DNA of 64,000 nt from Goodfellowiella coeruleoviolacea (lineage in GTDB: Bacteria; Actinomycetota; Actinomycetes; Mycobacteriales; Pseudonocardiaceae): contig NZ_JAMTCK010000014.1 of the NCBI RefSeq assembly GCF_024171785.1, positions 225,518 through 289,517 on the forward strand. The letters are read 5' to 3'. The translations under genes were made by a program, and so were the position numbers. A model generated the notes under the pieces. It ran no database searches. It was not told where the DNA came from and saw only the letters and a program-made list of their open reading frames with translations. How positions within the stretch are numbered: position 1 is the stretch's first letter; each line of letters opens with the position of its first letter. Of the stretch, positions 49,104-56,626 are shown in pieces.

Positions 49104-51092
49104 CTAGCTGATCGCGTCCAGCCGCACCCCCAGGTCGTCGTGCACGGGCGCGCGGGTTCCCACCGGGTGGGCCCAGTAGGTGGCCGGCAGCCCGTTGTCC
49201 ACCCCGAGGTCGGCCAGTGCGGCCCGGCGCGCGGCGACCGGGACGGACTCGTGCAGCACCCGCTTGACGATGGGATGGCGGAACCGCAGCCGCGACCCGC
49301 CCAGGTCGACCAGGGCGCCGCCGGCCAGTGCCTCGGCAACGGAGTCCACCAGCTGGTGCGCGCGCTTGCCGCTGACCCGCAGCACATCCCCGACCGTGTG
49401 CGGGTCACCGAGCAGGGACGCGCAGCGCAGCATCTCGCGGGTGGCCGAGGAGAAGCAGTCGAGGTAGTCGTGCACCGCCCTGGCCACCGAGTCGGGGGTG
49501 GCCAGCCAGCCCCGACTCGGCCGACTGGCCATGGCCTGGCCGATCGCCCGCACGAACGCGGGATTGCCCCCGGACAGGGTGGCCACCAGGTCGGTGGTGT
49601 GCCGGCCGGCGGGATGCGACCGGTGCAGCAGCTCGCGCACCTCGGCGTCGGACAACTCGCCCAGCTCCAGGGTGTCGCAGCCGGACTCGGCCACCAGCAT
49701 GCGCAGCAGGTCCAGGTTGCGGTGTCGGGGCAGCGGCCGACAGGTGGAGATCAGCAGCAGCGGGTGGTGCGCGGTCAGCTCGTGCAGCTGTCGCCACACC
49801 AGCAGGGTTTCGTCGTCCGCCCAGTGCAGGTCGTCGATCACCAGCACCACCGGCCGGCTGCCGGCGGCGTCCAGCACTGACCGCACCCTGGCGAGCACGC
49901 CGCCCAGCCGCACCCGGGCGTCCGCCCGTTTCGCCACGCTCTCCGGCACGAGGTCCAGTCCGGTCAGGCCGGCGCGGCGGAGCAGCCCGCTGTCCAGCCC
50001 ACCGACACAGCTCTCCAGGACCCCGAGCGGAACCCGGTGGGACAGCTCGTCGGCGACGCCCCAGCCGACCACGCACTCCGCGCCCACCAGCTCGGCCAGT
50101 CCCGCCCCGAGCAGGGCGGTCTTCCCGGTGCCCGGGGCGCCGTTCACCCAGAGCGCGCCGCCCCGGCCGGTGCGCACCCCGGCCACGGCCGCCCGCACCC
50201 GGGCCAGTTCCCCGTCCCGGCCGACGAAGGTGGCCGGGCGCGCACTGGCGATCCGCGCGTACGCGCGACCGGACAGCTCGCGCTCCGCGACGACCGCGCC
50301 GCCCACGATCCCGGGCACCACCGGGCTTCCGCTGCGCAGCACCGCCTGGCGCAGCTCGCGCAGTGCCGCGCCCGGCTCCGCGCCGAAGTGCTCCAGCAGT
50401 GCCTCCCTGGCCTGCCGGTACACCCCCAGCGCCTCGACCTGGCGGCCGGAGCGGGACAGGGCCAGCATCAGCGAGTGGTGGAGGTCCTCACGCGCGGGGT
50501 GGTGCGACACCAGCTCCCGCAACTCGTCGATGACCTCGTCGTGGTACCCCATGTCGATCATCAGGCAGGCGCGGCGGGCACTCAGCCCCAGCCGCACCTC
50601 GGTCAGGCGCTGCCGCCAGGACAGCGCGAGCGGACCCGGCACGCCCTGCAGGGCCTCCCCCTGCCACAGCGCGAGCGCACTGTCCACAGCCGACAGTTCG
50701 CCGCGCGCGTCCCCGCTCGCCCGCATCGCCCTGGCCTGGTCGCGGTAGCGCTGCACCAGCGCGACGTCGAGGTTGTCCGGCGAGACCACCAGGCGATATC
50801 CGGAGTAGCCGCTCTCCAGCACCCCGGCCGCCTCGCGCGTGCCCACACCGCGCTCGACGAGCCGGCGCAGCGCGGAGACGTAGGTGTAGATCCGGTTGCT
50901 CGCGCCGTTCGGACAGTCGTCGTCCCACAGGGCCGCGACCAACTCGTCGCGCGAGACAACCCGGTTGGCACGCAGGGCGAGGGCCACGAACACCGCGGTC
51001 GGCAACCCGTGTCCGAGCTTGAGCGGCACCTCACCCCGCCAGGCGCGGGGCTCGCCGAGCAGCCTTATCTTCAGTTCCGCGTTCGGAACCAT
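49104..51092 (-). CDS. SARP family regulator with ATPase domain
   Basis: I chose ATG 51092 with GGGAG 5 bases upstream (662 residues). Residues 1-95 form an OmpR-type winged helix (LKIRLLGEPRAW, RDELVAALWDD, NRIYTYVSALRRL), 100-245 the bacterial transcriptional activation domain (ALWQGEALQGV, REDLHHSLMLALSRSGRQVEAL), then an AAA/NTPase part with GAPGTGKTALL and LVIDDLHWAD. This is the AfsR-like medium-length SARP architecture. SARPs activate antibiotic gene clusters; this one stands between the oxidative and terpene operons and could switch on both. Confidence 0.92.
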   Translation of the reverse strand: MVPNAELKIRLLGEPRAWRGEVPLKLGHGLPTAVFVALALRANRVVSRDELVAALWDDDCPNGASNRIYTYVSALRRLVERGVGTREAAGVLESGYSGYRLVVSPDNLDVALVQRYRDQARAMRASGDARGELSAVDSALALWQGEALQGVPGPLALSWRQRLTEVRLGLSARRACLMIDMGYHDEVIDELRELVSHHPAREDLHHSLMLALSRSGRQVEALGVYRQAREALLEHFGAEPGAALRELRQAVLRSGSPVVPGIVGGAVVAERELSGRAYARIASARPATFVGRDGELARVRAAVAGVRTGRGGALWVNGAPGTGKTALLGAGLAELVGAECVVGWGVADELSHRVPLGVLESCVGGLDSGLLRRAGLTGLDLVPESVAKRADARVRLGGVLARVRSVLDAAGSRPVVLVIDDLHWADDETLLVWRQLHELTAHHPLLLISTCRPLPRHRNLDLLRMLVAESGCDTLELGELSDAEVRELLHRSHPAGRHTTDLVATLSGGNPAFVRAIGQAMASRPSRGWLATPDSVARAVHDYLDCFSSATREMLRCASLLGDPHTVGDVLRVSGKRAHQLVDSVAEALAGGALVDLGGSRLRFRHPIVKRVLHESVPVAARRAALADLGVDNGLPATYWAHPVGTRAPVHDDLGVRLDAIS

Positions 51093-51720
51093 CCGCACTC
51101 CCGCATGCGCTCTGAGCCTGACAGTGCGACCGGAGAAGCCCGGGCTGCAGTCGAGCGGCTCGAACCGTGAGAACATCCACGACAAGGTCAGCACACCAAT
51201 CCCCGTCGAGCCGGCCAACTCGGCCGTGCAGGGGCAAACTGGGGGAGATCCCCCTTTCCACCACCACCTCGAACGGCAACGGGCACCAGTCTCCCCCCGG
51301 GGGGCACAGGACAAACCGGCAACAGGGCTTTCCTGGAACGCGGAGTTCACCGGCGCGAAACGCGGTGCCCGTTGACACGCACGCATGTGGACCGGGGACC
51401 ACCACCGCTTCACGAATCCTTCACGCGACTGGTCCACTCCGGACCGCCGCGCCCGGAGGCGTCACGAACAGCACGGACGACATCCCGCCAGCCCGGCAGC
51501 GCGTCCTCGCCCGAATCACCCGGCCGGCGTCCTGGTGGTTCCCGCACCACAGCCCCGCCGGTGTGCCCCGGACAACACCTCGCCGCCGCCGATCGCGATG
51601 ATTAACCGGATCAACACTTCGTCCGGTGAGGGTTTCACCGCAGGACGCGGCTGTGCGCAGGCAACCAGCGCCTGCGCACAGCATCCGACTCGTCATCCAC
51701 GCGGTGGGCCCGCCACCGGC
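51093..51720. other. Intergenic region upstream of SARP gene
   Basis: About 630 bases with no convincing gene between the divergently placed SARP start and the 3' end of the cyclase gene. It contains two G/C palindromes: GGGGGA-GA-TCCCCC at 51241-51254 and the perfect CCCCCCGGGGGG at 51293-51304. They may be regulator sites or hairpins in the SARP leader or promoter, or chance in GC-rich DNA. Confidence 0.4.
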
Positions 51721-52467
51721 TCAGGTCCGGGCGACCAGCACCGCCTCGGCGTGCGGCCGCGCGGTGAACGCCCACGGCGAGCGCCCCTCGGCGCGCATGG
51801 TCCGGTGCAGCAGCACCAGGTAGACGATGTCCAGCACGACCATGGTCGGCACCACCACCCAGAACAGGATGCGGTGCGGGTAGAGGAGGAAGCCGGTGAG
51901 CCCGGCGAAGAAGGACCCGACGCACTTGGCGGTGGCGATGTGCATGGACTGCCCCAGCGACGATCCGCGCCGCCGGAGCATCAGGATGAACGAGGCGCTC
52001 AGCGGCACGTTGATGACCATCCCGATGTACATGCCGTCGAGGTCGTGGAACTCGTTGGCCCCGGCCATCACCAGCAGCGCCGCCCACACCAGCACGCCGA
52101 GCACCGACCAGGTGAAGGCCCGCGGCGACAACCGGGGGTAGTCGTTGCGCCCGTACCGGAACACCTGGTACATCAGGAAGACGTTGACGATGACCCAGGC
52201 GAAGTTGATGCCGCGCTGGGTCGGCGTCTGCTCCAGGATGAAGGTCAGGCTGAACTCCCAGGCGAAGTCCACCGCGGCCATGTACACGGGCACCCCCACC
52301 CGCTTGTCCACAATGGCCTGGCGGATGGCCAGCAGGTAGGTCACCACCCAGCCGGCCGCGGTCGGCCCGGCGACGGCCCAGAAGAGCCAGCGCGGGACGT
52401 CGGCCGGCCCCAGGGTGACCGGCGCGACCTCTGACATCGGGATGAGAAACGGCGGAAGCCAGTCCAT
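51721..52467 (-). CDS. Integral membrane terpene cyclase (Pyr4/PaxB/XiaH family)
   Basis: A 248-residue protein with about seven hydrophobic segments. The stretch GWVVTYLLAIRQAIVDKR followed by VDFAWEFSLTF matches the start of fungal Pyr4-type cyclases, with the acidic residue Glu71 in the WE motif. A second conserved acidic residue, Asp213 (VVLDIVYLVLL), fits the other catalytic acid of the family. Such enzymes protonate an epoxide or alkene of a prenyl chain and cyclise it in the membrane. It is the last gene of a minus-strand operon with flavin reductase and epoxide hydrolase-like genes, close to prenyl synthases and an FAD epoxidase. Confidence 0.82.
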   Translation of the reverse strand: MDWLPPFLIPMSEVAPVTLGPADVPRWLFWAVAGPTAAGWVVTYLLAIRQAIVDKRVGVPVYMAAVDFAWEFSLTFILEQTPTQRGINFAWVIVNVFLMYQVFRYGRNDYPRLSPRAFTWSVLGVLVWAALLVMAGANEFHDLDGMYIGMVINVPLSASFILMLRRRGSSLGQSMHIATAKCVGSFFAGLTGFLLYPHRILFWVVVPTMVVLDIVYLVLLHRTMRAEGRSPWAFTARPHAEAVLVART

Positions 52468-52536
52468 GGGATGTCCCTTGCCGTGTCCGGGGAAGCTTGC
52501 CGTGTCGAAGGAGGAGGAGACCGGTGTGGTGTCGCC

Positions 52537-53037
52537 TCAGCGGGCGAGGTGGTGGAAGCCGCTCGCGTGGTACACCAGCGGGCGGACCCCGGCGCGCGTC
52601 TCGACGTGCTCGACCCGCAGCAGCGCGAGCACGTGGTCCCCGGCCGGGATCTCCTGCTCAAGTGAGCACTCCAGCCAGGCTGGCGCGCCCACGACCCGGA
52701 TCGCCCCCCGGTCGGTCAGCCGCCATTCCGCTGGCGTGAAGCGGTTCGCCGTGGCGCGGCCCAGCCGACGGGCCAGCTCGGCGTGTTCGGCGCCGAGCAC
52801 GCTCACCCCGATCCGGTCCGCGGTGCGCAGGCGCGCCCAGGTCCAGGAGTTCTCCATCACGCAGATGGACGCGAGGGGTGGTTCCAGGGACACCGAGGTG
52901 AAGGAACTCACCGCGATCCCCAGGGCCGCGCTGTCCACCAGCGCGGCGATCGCGGTGACGCCGGAGGGGAACTGCGCGAACGCCTGGCGCAGCGCCCGCT
53001 CCGCCACCGGCGGCCCCGCCTGCCGGTACCGCACCAT
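52537..53037 (-). CDS. Flavin reductase (HpaC/ActVB type)
   Basis: A 166-residue protein with the flavin reductase fold: RQAFAQFPSGVTAIAALVDSA, GIAVSSFTSVSLEPPL, SVLGAEHAELARR, and the C-terminal GDHVLALLRVEHVE. These enzymes supply FMNH2 or FADH2 to two-component monooxygenases. ATG 53037 has GGGAG 11 bases ahead; GTG 53046, overlapping the upstream stop, is an alternative. Candidate partners here are the group D monooxygenase at 42.2 kb and the StyA-like enzyme at 40.9 kb. Confidence 0.9.
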   Translation of the reverse strand: MVRYRQAGPPVAERALRQAFAQFPSGVTAIAALVDSAALGIAVSSFTSVSLEPPLASICVMENSWTWARLRTADRIGVSVLGAEHAELARRLGRATANRFTPAEWRLTDRGAIRVVGAPAWLECSLEQEIPAGDHVLALLRVEHVETRAGVRPLVYHASGFHHLAR

Positions 53038-53042
53038 CGCGC

Positions 53043-53459
53043 TCACCACTCCCGCGGCTCGGAGATGAGGTTGTTGCTGTCGTAGTAGTCCCGCCAGGCG
53101 CGGATCCGGTCGCCACGCAGCTCGAAGGCGGCCATCACCCTCAGGTTGCGGGCGATCGGGGTGCCGTCCACCCGGAGCATGTTCTCCACCCGCTCGACCA
53201 GCACGGTGTCGCCCGAGGTGGCCAGGTGCCGGAACCTGACCTCCAACTGGGCGAAGTCGTCCGGCATCAGCGCGAGGATCTGCTGCCTGCCCCGGCACAC
53301 CGGCGCGCCCGGGTTCTCCCACACGCAGTCGTCGGTCAGGAACCGGTGCACCGCGGCGGTGACGTCGGCCGGGGTGGGCCCCATGCTGGTCAGGAAGTCG
53401 CGCACCACCCGCTGGTGGTGGTCAACGACGGGTTCGACAGCGGACGCGGCAGAGGACAT
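53043..53459 (-). CDS. Limonene-1,2-epoxide hydrolase/SnoaL-like protein
   Basis: A 138-residue NTF2-fold protein: VHRFLTDDCVWENPG, the core VERVENM and the ending RAWRDYYDSNN match the limonene epoxide hydrolase branch. Arg90 and Asp124 or Asp127 could be catalytic, but the expected Asp after Arg is Glu92, so activity is not certain. In this setting it could open a prenyl epoxide, or act as a cyclase helper. First gene of the operon with the flavin reductase and membrane cyclase. Confidence 0.78.
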   Translation of the reverse strand: MSSAASAVEPVVDHHQRVVRDFLTSMGPTPADVTAAVHRFLTDDCVWENPGAPVCRGRQQILALMPDDFAQLEVRFRHLATSGDTVLVERVENMLRVDGTPIARNLRVMAAFELRGDRIRAWRDYYDSNNLISEPREW

Positions 53460-53846
53460 GATCGGCTCCTGGTGGTCGTGACTTCCTGGTGGCCAGGGAC
53501 TTTCCGAAAGGTGGTGGCGAGTTCACCGGCTGCCTGGTCGCCGTCCTCGGCACCGCGGCGGCCGTCCGGACGCGCCAGCACCGCACCACCGCCAGCCCGG
53601 GTCATCGTGTTCACCTCGCGGCCCCGCCCACGTCCGGACAACAGCACCGATGACGGCCGACGGCACCGGCCAGGGCGACACCTCGTCCGGCCGGTGGACC
53701 GTCGCGGGGAGGATGCTAACATTATTTGTCGCGGAGTGTCTTTTTGACCCCAAGCGCCAGATAGACCCGATGCCCTGTGGGCCCCGGCCGGTTCGGGCGG
53801 CGGTCGCCACCACGGGGCCGCCGAGACCTGGAGGAGATTGTGCGGC
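53460..53846. promoter_or_regulatory. Divergent control region 2 between epoxide hydrolase-like and TetR 2 genes
   Basis: A 387-base gap with no gene. Bases 53717-53762 align without gaps to the control block at 48341-48386 (31 of 46 identical), starting with the same TAACATTATTTG. GGAGGAG at 53830-53836 is the ribosome site of the TetR gene. The rest shows nothing I can interpret. Confidence 0.6.
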
Positions 53847-54488
53847 GTGGCAGCGGACTCGGCAGGCGAGACGGTGGACCGCGGCAGGGGACGACCCCCG
53901 ATGAGCGAGCGGCGCAAGGACGTCATCCGGCTGCGGATCGCCACAGCAGCCCTTGAGCTGTTCAAGTCCCAGGGGGTGGCCGCCACCTCGGTCGAGCAGA
54001 TCGCGGGCGAACTGGGCATCTCCACTCGCACGCTGTGGCGGTACTCCCCGTCCAAGGAGGGGTGCGTCCTGCCGCTGCTCACCCACGGGCTCGCCGCGGT
54101 CGTCGAGAAGCTGCGGGCCTGGCCGCGCCACCTGCCACTGCTCGACCACCTGCTGCACGAGAGCGATCTCGCCGAGCGGGTGCCGGAGTCCACTCTGGAC
54201 CTGGCCAGGCTGACCCGGACCGAGCCCGCGCTGCGGTCGGTCTGGCTGCGGAGCTACCTCGACGCGGAGAACGTCTTCGCGGAGGTCATCGCCGAACGCA
54301 CCGGCCTGGCGGCGGACGCGCTGGAAACCAAGGTGCAGGCGGGAATGCTGAACATCGCACTGCGCATCGCGGTGGAGCACCACGCCTGGAACACCGCGCC
54401 CGCCGGTGCGCGCGCGACACCGCCGGGCGGCCTGACGAACGCGACCCGGGCGGCGCTGCGCACCGCGATCAACGGCCTCTCCATGTGA
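53847..54488 (+). CDS. TetR family regulator 2
   Basis: A 213-residue TetR protein, paralogous to the one at 48430: both share RRKD, IATAALELFK, QGVAATS, LGISTRTLWRY, STLDLARLTRTEPALR and ADALETK/R. I chose GTG 53847 because GGAGGAG lies 10 bases ahead; a TTG at 53838 would be too close to it. Divergent from the cyclase operon and upstream of the prenyl synthase genes. It likely controls the terpene genes and, given the related upstream blocks, may cross-talk with regulator 1. Confidence 0.93.
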   Translation: MAADSAGETVDRGRGRPPMSERRKDVIRLRIATAALELFKSQGVAATSVEQIAGELGISTRTLWRYSPSKEGCVLPLLTHGLAAVVEKLRAWPRHLPLLDHLLHESDLAERVPESTLDLARLTRTEPALRSVWLRSYLDAENVFAEVIAERTGLAADALETKVQAGMLNIALRIAVEHHAWNTAPAGARATPPGGLTNATRAALRTAINGLSM

Positions 54489-54989
54489 TCCGCGCGGCGG
54501 CCGGCACACCAGCGGACCGGCCTGGCCGCAGCACCACCGCGCTGCTCAGTTGAGCACCGTGGCGCGGTGCGCCGGTCCGCCCCGAACCACACCACCCGAG
54601 CCGCGCCACGCCGATCCCGCCCGGCCGCCCCGCGCTGCCCAGCCCCGCCCGACCGTCGTGATCGCCTTGTGCCGCAGGCGATCCCCACGCTGACACCGGC
54701 GGCGATCCCGCGTGCGTCGGCCACCTCGGCCAGCCTGGACACCGCACTGGTGAGCACCGCACGGCAGAAAGGTCGTCCGCCCACCGCACGTGCCGCCCGC
54801 GCCTGTTGGCCCGCCGCGCACTTCCCCGGACACCTCGCACCGGGACGGTGGACCTACCGCGCCGCGCCCGAAGATCGTTGGCAGCACTGGGATTCCGGCC
54901 GGCCGAAAGAGCCCGCACCGGTGTCCCCTTCGGGCACGGCTCGTTCGTCCTCGGCGACAACCCGTTGTGCCACACCTACAGTCGGCCGC
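54489..54989. other. Intergenic region with putative leaderless promoter
   Basis: About 500 bases without a convincing gene. TACAGT at 54977-54982 is a good actinobacterial -10 box, 7 bases before the ATG of the prenyl synthase, so that transcript would begin at or next to the start codon. TTGTGC further upstream is close to it and too near to be a clear -35 box. Confidence 0.5.
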
Positions 54990-55979
54990 ATGACGGAGGT
55001 CGATGTGCCGCAGGTGGCCGATCCCGAGATCGCCGCACTGGTGCGGGCCGAGGTGGAATGCCGGTGGCCGGACGGTGTTTCCGGCATCGACGAGTTGGTG
55101 CGCTACGGGTTGGTGCCCTTCGGCAAGATGATGGGCCCCTGGCTGTTGATCCGGTCAAGCCTGGCCGTGGGTGGCCAGATCGCGTCGGTTCTCCCCGCCG
55201 CCGTGGCCGTGGAGTGCGTGCAGGTCGGCGCGATGATGCACGACGACATCATCGACGGCGACCCCCAGCGGCGCAGCAAACGCGCGGCGTTCGCCAGGTT
55301 CGGGGAGCCGTCGGCGATCGTCGGCGGGGACGGGTTGTTCTTCCACGGCTTCGCCGCCCTGGCCGAGTGTCAGGAGGCGGGCGTGCCCGTCGACCGGGTG
55401 GCGCGGGCGTTGACCGTGCTGTCCCAGACCGGCCTGCGCATCGGCAACGCGGCCATCCAGGAGATCCGGATGGGGCGGCGCATCTGCTCCAGCACCGAAT
55501 ACCTGAACATGATCAGGGACAAGAGCGGCGCCCTGCTCTGGATGGCGTGCGGGGTCGGCGCGACGCTCAGCGGCGCCGACGATGCCGCGCTCACGGCCCT
55601 GAGCAGGTACAGCGACCTGCTCGGGGTCGCGTACCAGATCCGCGACGACCTGATGGCCTACGACGGAACACGGGCGGGCAAGCCGAACGTCTCCGACGTG
55701 CGCAACGGCCGGCCCACCCTGCCCGTGCTGCTCGCCCACCAGCGCGCACCGCGCGAGGAGCAGCAGCTGATCGAACGGCTGCTCGCCGACACCGACTCAC
55801 CCGTGGCCGAGCGCTACGAGGCCATGACCCGGCTGGTGCGCGCCCACGACGGCGTGCGGGCGGCGCGGGAGATGTCCCACCGCTACGCGCGGTTGGCCGC
55901 GAAGGCGCTGGACGGGCTGCCCGCCAGCGAGCACCGCGCCGCGCTCGCGGAACTCACCGTGCCGGGTCGCCTGGTGTAG
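54990..55979 (+). CDS. Prenyl synthase-fold protein, divergent (prenyltransferase candidate)
   Basis: A 329-residue trans-prenyltransferase. First Asp-rich motif DDIID at 85-89, second RDDLMAYD at 218-225, and the ending GKPNVSDVRNGRPTLPVLLA of the isoprenyl diphosphate synthase family. The N-terminal IPP-binding motif, usually GGKxxRP, reads FGKMMGP at 44-50: the Arg is Gly. The RRGxPxxH motif after DDxxD is also altered (RRSKRAAF). It could make FPP or GGPP, or have shifted to another acceptor such as an indole, as PaxC-type enzymes do (inference). No ribosome site; a leaderless start is likely. Confidence 0.85.
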   Translation: MTEVDVPQVADPEIAALVRAEVECRWPDGVSGIDELVRYGLVPFGKMMGPWLLIRSSLAVGGQIASVLPAAVAVECVQVGAMMHDDIIDGDPQRRSKRAAFARFGEPSAIVGGDGLFFHGFAALAECQEAGVPVDRVARALTVLSQTGLRIGNAAIQEIRMGRRICSSTEYLNMIRDKSGALLWMACGVGATLSGADDAALTALSRYSDLLGVAYQIRDDLMAYDGTRAGKPNVSDVRNGRPTLPVLLAHQRAPREEQQLIERLLADTDSPVAERYEAMTRLVRAHDGVRAAREMSHRYARLAAKALDGLPASEHRAALAELTVPGRLV

Positions 55980-56010
55980 CGCACCGACGCTCATGTGGAG
56001 GTGACTCCTG

Positions 56011-56616
56011 TTGACCGCCATGACCTATTCGACATACCTGCACCTGGACGAACTGCTCTCGCTGCAGCATCCGCTCACCCCGTCCGACCAGCAGGACGTG
56101 CACGACAGCGAGCGGCTGTTCATCGTGGTGCACCAGGCTTCCGAGACGCTGCTCAGCCAGGTCCTCACCGACCTGCGCCACATCGAGGCGGACCGGTGCA
56201 CGTCGCAGTGCTTCGCGCACCGGGTGGACCGGGCCACCCGGCTGATCCACGCACTGGAGGGGCAGCTGTCGCTGCTGCACAACACGTTGCGGCGAACGGA
56301 CTTCCTGCTGTTCCGGGACCGCTTCGGATCGGCGAGCGGGCTGCAGTCCACCCAGTTCCGCGAGCTGTTCACGCTGACCGAGCGCCTCACCAGACGCGAC
56401 GTGGCGCACCGGTCGGTGACGGAACTGGAACACCTGATGCGGCTGCGCGCGGCGGTCCAGGACTGGCGGCGCACCCACATCAAGCTGGTCGCGCACATGA
56501 TCGGCGACCTGCCCGGCTCGGGCAACACCTCCGGAATCGAGTACCTGGCACGCCAGTTGGACGGTCCGGCCCCCGGTGACGCCGCCGCCGCGGCGGGGCC
56601 GAGGACGCGTTCGTGA
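56011..56616 (+). CDS. Compact tryptophan 2,3-dioxygenase-like haem protein
   Basis: A 201-residue protein starting at TTG 56011, with GGAGG 9 bases ahead; ATG 56020 is the alternative. It keeps the family blocks in order: YSTYLHLDELLSLQHPL, LFIVVHQASETLL with distal His41, FLLFRDRFGSASGLQSTQFR with Arg102, and WRRTHIKLVAHMIG with proximal His156, then SGIEYL. The part between Arg102 and His156 is about 70 residues shorter than in ordinary enzymes of ~280 residues. Role could be oxidation of tryptophan or an indole intermediate, or a new function, as in other cluster-borne relatives (MarE, SfmD). Confidence 0.83.
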   Translation: MTAMTYSTYLHLDELLSLQHPLTPSDQQDVHDSERLFIVVHQASETLLSQVLTDLRHIEADRCTSQCFAHRVDRATRLIHALEGQLSLLHNTLRRTDFLLFRDRFGSASGLQSTQFRELFTLTERLTRRDVAHRSVTELEHLMRLRAAVQDWRRTHIKLVAHMIGDLPGSGNTSGIEYLARQLDGPAPGDAAAAAGPRTRS

Positions 56617-56626
56617 AAGGCCACAC

